From: Dactylis glomerata
Taxonomy: Eukaryota; Streptophyta; Magnoliopsida; Poales; Poaceae
Reading direction: 5' to 3'
DNA length: 64,000 nt
NCBI GenBank assembly: GCA_007115705.1
Contig: QXEO01001579.1
Coordinates: 1,302,001-1,366,000, forward strand
The translations under genes were made by a program, and so were the position numbers. Below the pieces are notes generated by a model. That model was not told the origin of the DNA and did not search any database. It saw nothing but the letters and a program-made list of their open reading frames with translations. Positions within the stretch are counted from its first letter, which is position 1. Each line of letters starts with the position of its first letter. Positions 1 to 10,928 of this stretch are shown here, piece after piece.

Positions 1-239
1 TGGAAGAGCCTTCTGACGATTCCAGTATTACCTCTGCTCTGGGCTTACTTGCCGACGGATCTGGTTTCGTCGAATCCGAGAGGCGGGATGAACCCGATGG
101 TCCGACGAAGATGCTCAAACTTCCAATTGTTAACTCCATCTCCTGACTTCCGTCGAGTTCTGAACTGCTGTTGGCTAAAAGCGAAAAAGCCGTCGAATTC
201 ATGATTCCAACGCCCCCGGTCCCCATGGTCGGCGCCAAT
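1..239 (-). mobile_element. Element E: 5' leader and primer site of a Gypsy retrotransposon
   Basis: The stretch next to the LTR at 240 reads, on the minus strand, ATTGGCGCCGACCATGGGG (about 221-239). This is the TGGCGCC type of primer-binding site directly abutting an LTR. The element therefore runs leftward out of the window and only its untranslated leader is visible. No coding frame of interest is seen. The TGGCGCCG start is common in Tat-type Gypsy elements, but lineage is an inference. Confidence 0.6.
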
Positions 240-574
240 TGACGAGGGTTAACTCAGCAAATGTCCTAGATGAAGGACTTAGGATCGGGGGAATAGGGCG
301 TCGGATGAACTCGAAGGTAAAGGTTAGTCGAAATAAGTGTATATCGAAAATAAACTTGGGTATTCAACCTGGCTTGCTTTCAATCTGCCCTACACCGTCC
401 CCTCCTGGCCCTTATATATAGATGGCCAGGTCTCGAGGATCGGGTAGGGTCCAATACAGATTACAATATTGAGATACGGTCAGAACTCGTATTCGACTAT
501 CATTACAATTGGGCCTAGCTTAACGGGCCTCAGGGGTATTCAACTAACGGGATCTATTAACTATACCCTTGTCA
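240..574 (-). mobile_element. Element E: 5' LTR (335 bp)
   Basis: On the minus strand this LTR begins TGACAAGGG and ends CCTCGTCA, giving the expected TG...CA ends with a TGAC/GTCA terminal inverted repeat. A TATA-like TTATATATAG lies at about 413-422. The primer site of E abuts its left edge. At 575 the sequence switches abruptly into the middle of an A-family LTR, at the point where intact copies read GCTATCA/CCTGTTT (about 25180-25190). E therefore inserted in A's 5' LTR. Its other LTR and target duplication lie left of the window. Confidence 0.65.
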
Positions 575-949
575 CCTGTTTACTTTACTCGCACTGTTTA
601 CTTTACTCGCATACTTCTACTGTTTTCTACTCGATACACTCATAACCTTTGTTTCAAGCAAACCGGTGAGATTGACAACCTCATCGCAAGTTGGGAACAA
701 AGTACTTGGTTGTGTTGTGTGCAGGTTCCGCGTTGCTACTGGCCGAAGACGAGTCAACAAGTGTCGTAAACGGCGCCCTTGTTGGAGTGTTATTAAGCCA
801 GTCTGCATCACCTTCAGTCGTCTGTCTCTCCTCTCCAAGATCGACATACCTTGGTTTCTTAACTGAGGGAAAACCAGCTGCTATACTCATCACACCTTCC
901 TCTTGGGGTTCCCAACGGGCTGGTCATTCACCACGCACAAGGACCATCA
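575..949 (+). mobile_element. Element A: 3' part of the 5' LTR
   Basis: This is nearly identical to the last part of A's 3' LTR (from about 25188) and ends the same way, in GGACCATCA. The first part of this LTR is missing because element E sits in front of it, so the rest probably lies left of the window. The shared ending GGACCATCA separates A from B, whose LTR ends differently. Confidence 0.85.
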
Positions 950-959
950 GCTGTTTTTC

Positions 960-977
960 TGGCGCCGTTGCCGGGGA
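960..977 (+). other. Element A primer-binding site (tRNA-Asp type)
   Basis: TGGCGCCGTTGCCGGGGA lies 10 bp after the LTR end. It is complementary to the 3' end of plant tRNA-Asp including CCA. The same 18-mer occurs in elements B and D. Confidence 0.85.
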
Positions 978-1145
978 GGAAAAAGAAGACTTCTGCGAGG
1001 GGAGTTTTCGCACGCACATCCTTTACTTTGTTATTTGTTTTGCTTTACTTTATTTATTTTACCTGCATCGTTTTATATCAAAAACCCAAAAAAAATTAGA
1101 ATCCTTGGTAGTTGTTTTTACTTGTTTACTTTTAGTTTTGCTGAA

Positions 1146-3266
1146 ATGGCCAATCCTGAAAACACCAAGTTGTGTGACTTTACTAGCACAAACAATGGTG
1201 ATTTTATCTGCACTCCTATTGCACCACCTGCTCCTGCTGCAAACTTTTATGAGATTAAGCCTGCTTTGTTGAACCTTGTTATCAAAGAGCAATTCTCTGG
1301 TGCTAGTACTGAAGATGCTGCAGCTCATCTCAACAATTTTGTTGAGCTATGTGAGATGCAGAAATATAAGGATGTATAAAGTGATATTATTAAGCTCAAG
1401 TTCTTTCATTTTTCTTTGAGAGGAAAAGCTAAAGATTGGTTGCTGTCTTTGACTATGAATAGTATTGATTCATGGGCTAAGTGTAAGGATGCTTTTATTG
1501 GTAGATACTATCCTCCTGCTAAGATTATATCTTTGCGTAGCAATATTATGAAGTTTACTCAGTTTGATAATGAACATGTTGCTCAAGCTTGGGAAAGAAT
1601 GAAATCTATGATAAAGAATTGCCCCACTCATGGACTGACTAATTGGATGATTGTCCAAACTTTTTATGCAGGACTGAATTTTTCTTCGAGGAACCTACTT
1701 GATTCAGCTGCTGGAGGCACTTTTATGTCCCTTACCTTGGGCGCCGCAACAAAGCTACTTGACAACATGATGGTAAATTATTCTGAATGGCACACCGAGA
1801 GAGCTCCACAAGGTAAGAAGATAAATTCTGTTGAGGAAACCTCTTCCTTGAATGATAAGATTGATACCATTATGGCTATGCTTGCTAATGATAGGACTCA
1901 TGTTGATCCTAATAATGTTCCTTTAGCCTCTTTGGTTGCTCAAGAAGAGCATGTTGATATGAATTTCATTAGAAACAATAATTTTAACAATAATGCTTAT
2001 AGGAACAATTTTGCTAGTAACAATTATAGGCCGTATCCTTCTACCAATGGTAATGGTTATGGTAACTCTTATGGTAACTCCTCCAACAACACTAGGGCCG
2101 CGCCCTCCGAGCTTGAGGTAATGCTCAAGGACTTCATCGGTAAGCAAACTACTTTTAACAAGTCTGTTGAGGAAAAGTTAGGCAAAATTGATATTCTTGC
2201 TTCTAAAGTTGATAGCCTTGCTCATGATGTTGAACTTCTGAAATTAAAAGTGTTGCCAAATGATGTGAAAGAGAACAATGTTTTTGCTACTGCTAATGCT
2301 ATTCAAGTTGGAATTGATGAAAATATTAGATTGTTAGCAGAATTGCATGCCAGGTGGGAAAGAGAAGATGAGATGGCTAGAGAGATGAAGGTATGTACTA
2401 TTACTACCTCTAATGATGTTGCTCCTAATGCTAGAAATCCTCTTACTTTGATTGGTGTAGAGAAAACTCCCACTCCTTGTGTTAAAGAGTCTAAAACTGC
2501 CAAAACTTTTTCTCAAAAGAGTGCTGAAATTTTTCAGAGTGTAGGAGATGATAGCTCTACTTCTTTTAATGATTTTGATGTTGATGGCTGCAATATATCT
2601 GAAGTTATTTTGTTCTTGCAAAATCTTGCTTTGACTCCCAATGCTAGTTCTTTAAATGTTGCTTTTACTAAGCATATTACCAATGCTCTCATAAAAATTA
2701 GGGATGAAAAGTTGCAGCAAAAAGCTTCCGTTCCCAAGAAGTTAGAAGATGGTTGGGAACCCATCATTGATATGCATGTTAATGGTTTTGATTGCCATGC
2801 TTTATGTGATCTAGGTGCTAGTATTTCTATCATGCCTAGAAAAATTTATGACATGCTTGATTTACCACCGCTTGAAAAATGTTATTATGATGTTCCTGTT
2901 GCTGATGTTGCTAAGAAGAAACCTTTGGGAAGGATTCATGATATTCTTATTGTGGTTAACAATAACCTTGTTCCCGTTGATTTTCTTGTTATGGACATTG
3001 AATGCCATGCTTCATGTCCTATTATTTTGGGAAGACCCTTTCTTCGAACTGTAGGTGCCATCATTGATATGAGGGAAGGCACTATCAAATATCAATTCCC
3101 ACTAAAAAAAGTATGGAACACTTCCCTAGGAAAAGAAAGAAATTACTTTTTGACTCTATTCTTAGAGCAAATTATGAGCTTGATGCTTCATCACTTGATA
3201 TTACTTGATTCGCAATTTTCTGCGCCTAGCTCAAAGGTGTTAAAGAAAAGCACTCTTGGGAGATAA
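1146..3266 (+). pseudogene. Element A gag-protease polyprotein, one in-frame stop
   Basis: Retrotransposon Gag followed by an aspartic protease, for particle formation and polyprotein cleavage. The ATG at 1146 follows a leader of about 170 bp. The frame runs to 3266 (about 706 codons) but is cut by one TAA at 1377-1379; both sides are in the same frame. The Gag core is seen at the segment with LRGKAKDWL and FIGRYYPPAK. An Asn-rich linker lies near 1965-2095. The protease active site is the DLGAS motif near 2810-2830, followed by the IILGRPFLRT flap-side motif. No zinc knuckle, reverse transcriptase or integrase follows, so the element is non-autonomous and would need a related Athila-like element such as D. 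The stop suggests this copy no longer makes full-length protein. Confidence 0.85.
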
Positions 3267-3864
3267 CCCAATGTTTTATTTTCAGTACTTTTTCTTTTAT
3301 TTGAGTCTTGGAAGTCATTACTACTGTAATGACTGCTCCTTATCCCTTTTATTTTGTTTTTGTGCCAAGAGAAGCCTCTAATTTGAGTGAGGTAAAGATT
3401 TGGGGATGTTGCTGTCCTGAAACTGTTTTCGGTGCTGCACCGTAAAAATTCGTATAAATTCTCTGTATATCTTTTGGACCTGCGATTTCTTTTGCATATG
3501 CCCCAGGTTATATCCAAACTTTCGTTAGTTTAACACTTTTTGATTTGAGCAACAGAAAACCCCTCAAAAATTCGACCTTTGTCAGCTTTTCTGTTTTGAC
3601 AGATTTCTGCCAATATTTGTGTTTGCCGCTTAATCGCTTTCTTTTGAGTTCTTTTGATCACGGAAATTTTGGGGAAGTTGCTACAGTAGTATTTACTATA
3701 TATGTGGTGGTTTTGGGTTGAAACCTGAAGCAAAAAGAGGTTGAATATATGTTATGCCTACACTAATGTTGCTAATAGATTTGTGTTTAGTTTTGTATGA
3801 AGGAAGTTTTCAAGTGTAGGGATTGGAGAATGATGAGATGAGTTGAAGAATGGAAAAAAGCTCA

Positions 3865-3934
3865 AGCTTGGGGATGCCCATGCATCACCCCAAGAAATAT
3901 CCAAGAAGGACAAGCGTCAAAGCTTGGGGATGCC
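3865..3934 (+). repeat. Two internal polypurine-tract-like motifs
   Basis: AGCTTGGGGATGCC occurs at 3865-3878 and 3921-3934. The same core, AGCTTGGGGATGC, stands at 23901-23913 immediately before A's 3' LTR, where it is the true polypurine tract. The first internal copy is followed by CACCCCAAG and can fold as a hairpin CTTGGGG/CCCCAAG. Element B has the matching pair at 19546-19559 and, with one change, at 19602-19615. Confidence 0.7.
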
Positions 3935-5031
3935 CCCGAGGCACCCCTTCTTCATCGACAAAAATCAGGTCACCTTTCAAGACACTATATTTTTATTGCT
4001 TCATGCACTATGTGTTTTTCTTGGAGCGTCAGTTGTTTTAGTTTTCTTTGTTAGTTTGTTTTGTTTTCTGCAATAAATGGTTGGACCCCAACAAATTTCC
4101 TTTGGAGGAGATGTACTCGTTTTCATTTGCCAAGAACACTCCGTTTTTCATTCTTACAATTTCACCGGGTGTTCTTCTTTTTCCGCTACTGCTTTTGGTT
4201 TTCGTTTTCGCCTTGATTTGCGTTCAGACCTTGTCATATCTTTTCATCAAGGTGTATTTTTGCCTCTGATCTTTATTGGTTTTCATCAAAATAGGTGTCT
4301 TTAAAAATTTCAAATGGTGTTGGAAAAGAGAAAAAGCTTTATGCAAAATAGTGGTACAAGAAGGAGCTTGTGTAGACTGCGGTTTGGGCTTTTTCATGTC
4401 ATTCTTGATGTCTTTTTGATAGTATGCTTAGTGGTTTTGCTGTAGCATGACTTGTCTCAAATAACTGAGATTGCTTAATGAGCCTTTGAAAAAATCATGC
4501 GTTATTTTTATTGTATGGAAGCATTATTTTGGTTTTCTCCTTGATGCTTTATTTGGGTTGACTTGGCGCATGCTCACACATGTTAGACTCTTACAAAGTC
4601 GCCAATAGCATCTATGATCATTTAGTTTTTGACTTTTGATGCCATCTTATGCTTCTTTTAATGTCGCTTTGTCGCTTTGCATGATTATGGCCATTATTGC
4701 TCTCTTAGTTGGTCGCTCCCAGTCTTTTGCTAGCCCTCGCCTTGTACTGAGTATGAGCTCTACTCGTGCATCCAACTCCTAAAAGCCAAAGTCTTACAAA
4801 GTGTCCACCATACATACCTACTAGCAATTTGCTGTTCCAAGTAAATTTGACTTGCTTTTATTTTCTCTTCAAATGAAACTCTTACCAGTGTTATAAGAAA
4901 TTCGGTCAGTAAAGCTCTCACGAACCGGACGGCACACTTTACTTTTTCCTGTTCTTAAAAATTTGACATTGTGGTCTCTTATGTTGAGTTGTTATGCTTG
5001 CAAGTTGTAAGTTGGAGACTAGCCCAGCCAT

Positions 5032-5036
5032 GCAGT
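5032..5036. other. Target site duplication of element B, left copy
   Basis: GCAGT here is repeated at 22803-22807 on the other side of B. Flanking A sequence (CCCAGCCATGCAGT / CATGGGCAAGC) joins to give the empty site, seen in the reverse orientation at about 18434-18460. Confidence 0.9.
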
Positions 5037-6782
5037 TGATGCTGTTTGATGGCGCCCAGTTGACGAGGGAGATTATTCTTCTGCGTTCCCCGGCAACGGC
5101 GCCAGAAAAAGAGCTGCTGGCGCGTGGGTGATGGCACCAGAAGATTCCTTGTGCGTGGTGAATGACCAGCCCGTTGGGAACCCCAAGAGGAAAGTATGAT
5201 GAGTATAGCAGCTAGTTTTCCCTCAGTTAAGAAACCAAGGTATGTCGATCTTGGAGAGGAGAGACAAACGACTGAAGGTGATGCTTGCAAGCTTCGCGAC
5301 AGCTTCGGACAATTTATATATGGCGCCTCGTCCAAGCTTTGCTTTGCTAGCTGCAACGTGGAACCTGCACACACACAACCAAGTACTTTGTTCCCAACTT
5401 GCGATGAGGTTGTCAATCTCACCGGTTTGCTTGAAACAAAGGTTATGAGCGTATCGAGTGGAAAACAGTACGAGTATGCGAGTAAAATAAACAGTGCGAG
5501 TAAAGTAAACAGGTGATAGCAATATGATGGAAATAGGACCGGGGTCCACAATTCACTAGTGGTGTCTCTCCATAAGATAAATAACACATGCTGGGTAAAC
5601 AAATTACAGTTGGGCAATTGATAGAATAAAGATAAACGTGATATGTCAAGAAGATCACTATGAGATTTACTCTGGGCATTACAACAAAATACATAGACCG
5701 CATCCAACTGCATCTATGACTAATAATCCACTTGTGGCGAATCAATCCGAGAACTCCACAATTATTAAGTTGCGAACAACAGATAATTGCATTTAGCAAA
5801 GTGTGTAATGTAAACAAAGCATATGCCCTTGAGCATATGAATGTTGTTTTCTCCCTAGTAGCAACAGCACATCTACAACCTTAGAGGTTTCTGTCACTCC
5901 CCCAGGTTAAATAGAGGCATGAACCCACTATCGAGCATAAATACCCCCTCTTGGAGTCACTAGCAACTACTCGGCCAAGATAACTACTAACAACGGAGAG
6001 CATGCAAGATCATAAACAACATAGAGATAACATAAGATATAATTCAGTACAGCAACTCAATCATAACACCAATATTCATCGGATCCCAACAAACTAAACA
6101 TGTAGAATTACATAACGGTGATCTCAATCATGTAGGGCAGCTCATGAGATCTAAACATGAAGCACATGGTGGAGAAGACAACCATCTAGCTACTGCTATG
6201 GACCCATAGTCCAAGGTAGACTACTCACTCATCGCTCCGGAGGCAAGCATGGCGATGAAGAAGACCTCCGGTGGCGATTCCCCTCTCCGACAGGGTGCCG
6301 GGAAGAGCTTCTGGACCCTCCCGATCTCGGGTCGACGACGGCGGCGGATCGCGATGTGTTTCAGGAAAATTGATCGGGTACTTAGGTTTTTCCCGTCGGG
6401 GGGTCTTTATAGGCGAAGGGGCGATGTCAGAGGTGGGGCCAGGTGGCCTCACACCTGGCTGGCGTGGCCCAGGCCCTGTCCGCGCCGACCTGGTGTGTGG
6501 GGCCCCTGTGGCCCCCCTCCTACTCTCCTTCGGATCTCTGGAAGCTCCCAGGTAAAATAAGACTTTAGGAACTTGTTTCGTCCAATTCCGAGAATATTTC
6601 CTGTGTATCACTTCTGAAACACAAAAATAGCAGAAAACAGGGAACTGGCACTGTGGCAACTTGTTAATAGGTTAGTTCCGGAAAATGCATAAAAGTGCCA
6701 CTAAGTGTAACAAAACATTAGGCAAATGGTGTAAAAACAAGCATGGAGCATCAAAAATTATAGATACGTTGGAGACGTATCA
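5037..6782 (-). mobile_element. Element B: 3' LTR (1746 bp)
   Basis: On the minus strand it starts TGATACGTCTCC and ends CAGCATCA. The TATA region CGCCTATAAAGACCCCCC lies near 6397-6417 (minus). The partner LTR at 21051-22802 is nearly identical, so the insertion is fairly recent. The outer 80 bp or so contain a second tRNA-Asp primer-site sequence (5087-5104) inside the LTR, which A's LTRs do not have. Confidence 0.9.
5087..5104 (-). repeat. Primer-site copy inside the B 3' LTR
   Basis: On the minus strand this is the full 18-base TGGCGCCGTTGCCGGGGA. It lies 50 bp inside the LTR edge. The 5' LTR has the same site at 21101-21118 with one change (GGCTCC). The real primer site is separate, at 21023-21040. 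Confidence 0.85.
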
Positions 6783-7567
6783 AGCATCCCCAAGCTTAAC
6801 TCTTGCTCGTCCTCGAGTAGGTAAGTGATAACAAAAGAATAATTTTTGAGGTGACATGCACCTACACAATCTTGATCATATATGTAAGCATTTGTGAGCT
6901 AGGATCATAAGAACTTAAAACATGGGCATGAAAGATATAATCTTGACAATAAGAACTTAGCAACCATGTTGTAAACATGAAAATGAACAAAAACAAAAGA
7001 TCATGAAAATGAAACAATGAAAGTCAAACGTGTGTTCAAATCATAAGGAAAACACATACAAATGGTTTTCAGCTTGTCCTTCAAAGAGAGCAAAACATAA
7101 ATGCATAGGACACCTTCAAGTTTAAGAGGGCGACTAGATACAAATAATTTAAGAACAAGTGAAACCAACAATATGAATCAATCAATGAAAACTTTGGGAC
7201 AATGCACATTATACTAAGAATGACAACTATGCTCTCTTAATGGTGCATAAAGAAAGAAGGTGGTGACTCAACATAAAAGTAAAAGAAAGGCCCTTCGTGG
7301 AGGGAAGCAGTGATTGCAAGTTTTATAACCTTCAAAAATTATGGTACTTACCGTCTTTGAGCTCTCATTGCCCCATCATAAGCATCTTGAATGGTTAAAG
7401 TTAATGCGAGAACAATTATGATGCATATGCTTGAAAAATCATAAGTTGAAAACCTCGTGTCCCGTGAATACGAGTACCCAAACCTCATGCTACTTTACTT
7501 AGAGTCCCAAGCAAGGCTCTTGTCATTGTAAGTATATGCATATCATTGAGAACCGCCAATGGGGTAC
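6783..7567 (-). mobile_element. Element B: 3' noncoding end with polypurine tract
   Basis: The minus strand reads AGCTTGGGGATGCT (6783-6796) right before the LTR, which is the polypurine tract. The rest is noncoding and collinear with A's 23160-23914. It is cut at 7567 by Copia element F, which duplicated GGTAC (7563-7567). No gene is seen. Confidence 0.85.
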
Positions 7568-8260
7568 TGAAAAGGATCTCACGGGCGACTAGAGGGGGGG
7601 TGAATAGGCGCTACACAAAATTTTACCTTTTTCAAAATTAAGGCTTGACACAAAACGAAATTCTCTAGATGTGCAACTAGGTGAATTTCCTATGTGTCAA
7701 GCAAGCAAGTGAACAAGAGTGAAAGGGGTAAACACGAAGCAAGTAAGGGTAAGAAAAGACCGTAAAGCGGAAGTCGGAGACACAAGGATGTATTCCCGTA
7801 GTTCCTTACTTTTGAGGGGAAGTACGTCTACGTTGGAGAGGTGTGGCGACACGGAGTCCACCAACGCCACGGAGGCTCACCTTGTTCTCCGGTGAGCAAG
7901 CCACGGAGGCTAGCTCGTTTCCACTAAGCGGTGGTATTGGGGGTACTGACCGAAACCCTTACACGGAGGTTGGGGCACAACTCCACAACTCAATTGGAGG
8001 CTCCCAACAAGAACAACCACAAAGCTTTTACACGGAGGAAGCTTTGAGGTGACCTCTCTTGCCTAACGCAAGGTCCACGGAGGAGGAGTGAAGCAAACAC
8101 TAATTACTTCGGTGGGATTGTAGATCTATGGGTCCTCTCCCAATCTACCAAATCTTGGAGGATTTGGTTGGCTAGGGAAGGAGATCTACGGAGATGAAGC
8201 TCAGCACAAATGGAGGAAAGAGAGTGTGGACAAGGTAACCAGATCTGAGGTAGGGGACGA

Positions 8261-8270
8261 CTATTTATAG
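8261..8270 (-). promoter_or_regulatory. Putative TATA box of the F LTR
   Basis: The minus strand reads CTATAAATAG. It sits just downstream (minus sense) of the CCGGAAATTCCGG motif array, the usual order for a U3 enhancer and core promoter. Confidence 0.6.
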
Positions 8271-8299
8271 GCTGGCTCGAAATGTGGCCGTTGGAGAAA

Positions 8300-8770
8300 A
8301 CTTGCCCCGGAAATTCCGGCCAGGGGGCGAAATTTCCGGGGTCCACTAAGGGCGGAAATTCCGGCCCCCCGGAAATTCCAAAATGGAATTTCCGGCCAGA
8401 AATTCCGGCCCTTTCCTGAAAGTCGCACCACAGCTTGAGTTAAGGGACTTAGCAAAAAATCAAAGGGGCTGGAAATTCTAGAATTTCCGGCCCCCGGAAA
8501 TTCTGCGTTAACAGAATTTCCGGCCCCTTATCTGTAAGCTGCACCACGGCCTTTAGGAAGGGACTTAGCAGAATTTTCGGGGGCCGGAAATTATGAAATT
8601 TCCGGCCCCCTTACTGCACGTTGCACCATAACGTTTCGTAAAGGACTTAGCCGAATTTCGAAGGGCCGGAAATTATGAAATTTCTGGCCCCCGGAAATTT
8701 TGTTCAGGGGCGGAAATTCCGGCCCTGGGGCGGAATTTTCGGCCCTGAAACAGAATTTCCGGCCCTGGAA
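8300..8770. repeat. Array of CCGGAAATTCCGG-type palindromes in the F LTR
   Basis: Many copies of GGAAATTCCGGCC or its complement occur at irregular spacing of 15-60 bp. They are often paired as inverted repeats around AATTT. The same array is present in the partner LTR (17600-17945), which has one extra 33-bp unit near 17756-17788. The motif also occurs inside the element at 10929-10990 and 11388-11515. Confidence 0.85.
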
Positions 8771-8944
8771 TTTTCTCTCCTTTGGGTGATTTCAAGCCAA
8801 TCTACAGCAGTCCCCATTCCCACACTTCTTCACCATCAGTCTTGTGCAATACCTGTAGAATTCCTGCAAAGCTCAGCACAAGGTTAAATTCCTTGTATTG
8901 TGATCAAACACCCAAAAACTGAAAGCAAGGAATATGTCCTTTCA

Positions 8945-8958
8945 ATCTCCCCCTTTTT
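8945..8958 (-). other. Element F polypurine tract
   Basis: The minus strand reads AAAAAGGGGGAGAT directly before the 3' LTR. It is the primer site for plus-strand DNA synthesis. Confidence 0.85.
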
Positions 8959-9276
8959 GGTGTTTGATGACAATACACCGATTTGCAATAGAGAGCAAGA
9001 ACAAATGCTCCCCCTAGACAAGTGCAAGGTATAAACAAGACAATAAGAACAATTTGCACACACTAGAAGGACGATATTAAACGAGGAGCACAAAATAAGT
9101 ACGACTAGTCTATTACAATAATAGAACCAAAGTTCCACACAAATAAACCACGAATAGTTCATGGAGCAAATAAGGCAAATAACAATCCCAAGGCAAATCC
9201 TAATAGAACTACTTCTCCCCCTTTGGCATCGAGACACCAAAAAGGGAGAAGAGCGATGCTAATCCCCAAACGAAGA

Positions 9277-10836
9277 TCACTCATCATCGAACTCGTCCTC
9301 ATCATCATCAGCAGCGTCTTCGTCGACCTCGTCACACCCAGAGAACTCCTCATCACTTCCAACCTTGGAGAGAGCCTCCACTTCAGCCCAATCGACGCCG
9401 TTGTCATCTTGCCACCGATCGTACGGAATGTACTTAGGTGCAGGAATAGGAGAGAGCTGAAGGGAGGGGTCCTGAAGAAGCTGAACCTCGCAAGAAAGAA
9501 CTTGCTGATTGTGAATGATATCCCTTCTCTCTTCATAGGCAGAGTAGTTCTCCTTGTGGATAGCAACGTTGATGCACAAGAGAGTGCGTTGCCACAGAGA
9601 AAGCTTCTTGTTGCGAGATGGACGAGCAGAGGAGGTCTTGCGCAAACGAGAGCTAGAGTCACCCATCTCAACATCACCACATGAAGGAACTGGCTTCTTC
9701 CCTTTTCCTTTGACTGCTTCTTTCTCCTCTATTGGCTTGATCACATTCATTCTCTTGAGCTTGTGTTCTGAGTTCCCCTTTGAGAAATCCATGTCTTGGG
9801 CCTTCTGAATAATGAGGAGCATGATGTATGGAGCATAGGGAGGAGTACGCTTGGAAACCATGGTGTCATGCATCTCATTGAAGATATAGTTCATCACATC
9901 CAGCTTGAAGTCTTCATTAGGATCAGTACTCACAAAGCAGCGATAAGAAAGATACATGAGCTCAACAAGGGTAGCACGAATAGCATCCCGATTACCTCCG
10001 GAGGGAGAGATGTTCTCCCTGAACATGCGAAGAAGAATGTTGTACAGAGGAAGCAAGCCCTTAATAGTGCCAATCTGTCCCTTTGAAGAGTAAAGGGGAG
10101 CCAAGCGGTTCTTGTCCGGCTGAACACCATGCAGATGCACACGGTGACCAACAGGCACACTGTACCCCTGAAAATCATAGTTCAAAAGCTGGGCAAACTC
10201 ATAGAAGTCTGACTCACGCATGGTATCTCCACACATCCACCTGAAAGAGAGAGCCTCATCCCCCTTGAAGGCGAGAGTGGCAAAGAACTGCTGAATGATC
10301 CTCTCATTGTAGGGACACTGAATATCCATAAGCGGAAGCAGACCAAGCCTCTTCATGATCCCCAGAGCATCACCAAAGTATTCAGCCTTCTTCCTGAGAT
10401 GAGTACGGTCCAACACATGCATGTAACACACCCGCTGAGACATAGGGCGATAGATATCTTCAAAAATACCTTTCTGAGCAGCACACCAGAAACGAGTATC
10501 TTCAAGTTCTTCATCTCTTGCCTCAGAAAACCAGTCCAACTGCCTCAAAGCACTGTACTCCACTGAGTTCATAGTCTCATAGTTCACTCGAGGAACCCGT
10601 GAGGGGTTGCGAGTAGCCCTCTTGGCTGCCCTAGCTGCCTTCTCCCTTGCTGCCTCCTGAGCAGCTTCCTGATCAGCTTGCTGAGATACAAATTCTTCTT
10701 CAAAAGTGCCCTCTTCAGCAAACCGAAAGTTCCGCTTGCGAACAGCAGAACGGCCACGCTGATCACGCTTAGGACGAGAACTAGAGCCACCTGTGAATGA
10801 AGGTAGGAAGAAAAGCATGGAGATAAGAACACACAA
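9277..10836 (-). CDS. Element F extra 3' ORF (env-position protein)
   Basis: A 519-codon open frame downstream of pol, in the same sense. This is the position where SIRE/Maximus-type Copia elements carry an additional, env-like ORF; its function is unknown. The probable coding start is later than the first ATG: a good splice acceptor (TTCACAG/GTGGC) ends at 10791, so 10790-9277 would be the main exon and the first 15 codons would be intron. The N-terminus is basic and Ser/Arg-rich, followed by an Ala/Glu/Arg-rich helix. The middle is a globular region containing ERIIQQFFATLAFKG and FRWMCGD, which resembles the domain annotated in grass genomes as a plant transposon protein. The C-terminus is very acidic (DEDAADDDEDEFDDE). 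No clear transmembrane segment is seen. The frame is uninterrupted although pol is broken. Confidence 0.75.
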   Translation of the reverse strand: MCVLISMLFFLPSFTGGSSSRPKRDQRGRSAVRKRNFRFAEEGTFEEEFVSQQADQEAAQEAAREKAARAAKRATRNPSRVPRVNYETMNSVEYSALRQLDWFSEARDEELEDTRFWCAAQKGIFEDIYRPMSQRVCYMHVLDRTHLRKKAEYFGDALGIMKRLGLLPLMDIQCPYNERIIQQFFATLAFKGDEALSFRWMCGDTMRESDFYEFAQLLNYDFQGYSVPVGHRVHLHGVQPDKNRLAPLYSSKGQIGTIKGLLPLYNILLRMFRENISPSGGNRDAIRATLVELMYLSYRCFVSTDPNEDFKLDVMNYIFNEMHDTMVSKRTPPYAPYIMLLIIQKAQDMDFSKGNSEHKLKRMNVIKPIEEKEAVKGKGKKPVPSCGDVEMGDSSSRLRKTSSARPSRNKKLSLWQRTLLCINVAIHKENYSAYEERRDIIHNQQVLSCEVQLLQDPSLQLSPIPAPKYIPYDRWQDDNGVDWAEVEALSKVGSDEEFSGCDEVDEDAADDDEDEFDDE

Positions 10837-10928
10837 GTCGATAAGATAGCTAGTAAGAACATAGAAGGGAACTAGTAAGGCAGAAACAATTTAGAGATGA
10901 CGTATCTTAGTTGTATTACTCTCAGCAG

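Larger units (their letters stand above)
3267..5036 (+). mobile_element. Element A: 3' noncoding region, first part
   Basis: About 1.77 kb without a convincing ORF. It is collinear, in reverse orientation, with 18480-20270 of element B, so it is a conserved part of the family. It contains two copies of a polypurine-tract-like AGCTTGGGGATGCC (3865-3878 and 3921-3934). It stops at 5036 where B is inserted and resumes at 22808. Confidence 0.8.
7568..8944 (-). mobile_element. Element F: 3' LTR (1377 bp) of a Copia element
   Basis: On the plus strand it runs from TGAAAAGGATCTC to TCCTTTCA. The inner edge at 8945 is followed by a polypurine tract (minus strand AAAAAGGGGGAGAT), which fixes the element's orientation as minus. 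A TATA box (CTATAAATAG, minus) lies at 8261-8270. Upstream of it in the minus sense, at about 8300-8770, is a dense array of the near-palindrome CCGGAAATTCCGG. Confidence 0.9.

Noticed and set aside
691..1272. Open frame of 193 codons over the A 5' LTR end and leader
   Set aside because: It crosses the LTR end and the primer-binding site and shows no protein motif, so it is a chance frame.
6225..6659. Frame of 144 codons in the B LTR, also seen at 22245, 24038 and partly 63321
   Set aside because: It recurs only because the LTR recurs; it crosses the TATA box region and starts in AT-rich U3. It is a GC-rich LTR shadow frame.
8300..8770. Possible CRISPR-like array of short palindromes in the F LTR
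   Set aside because: Spacing is irregular, spacers are not unique, and the array lies inside an LTR of a plant retrotransposon.
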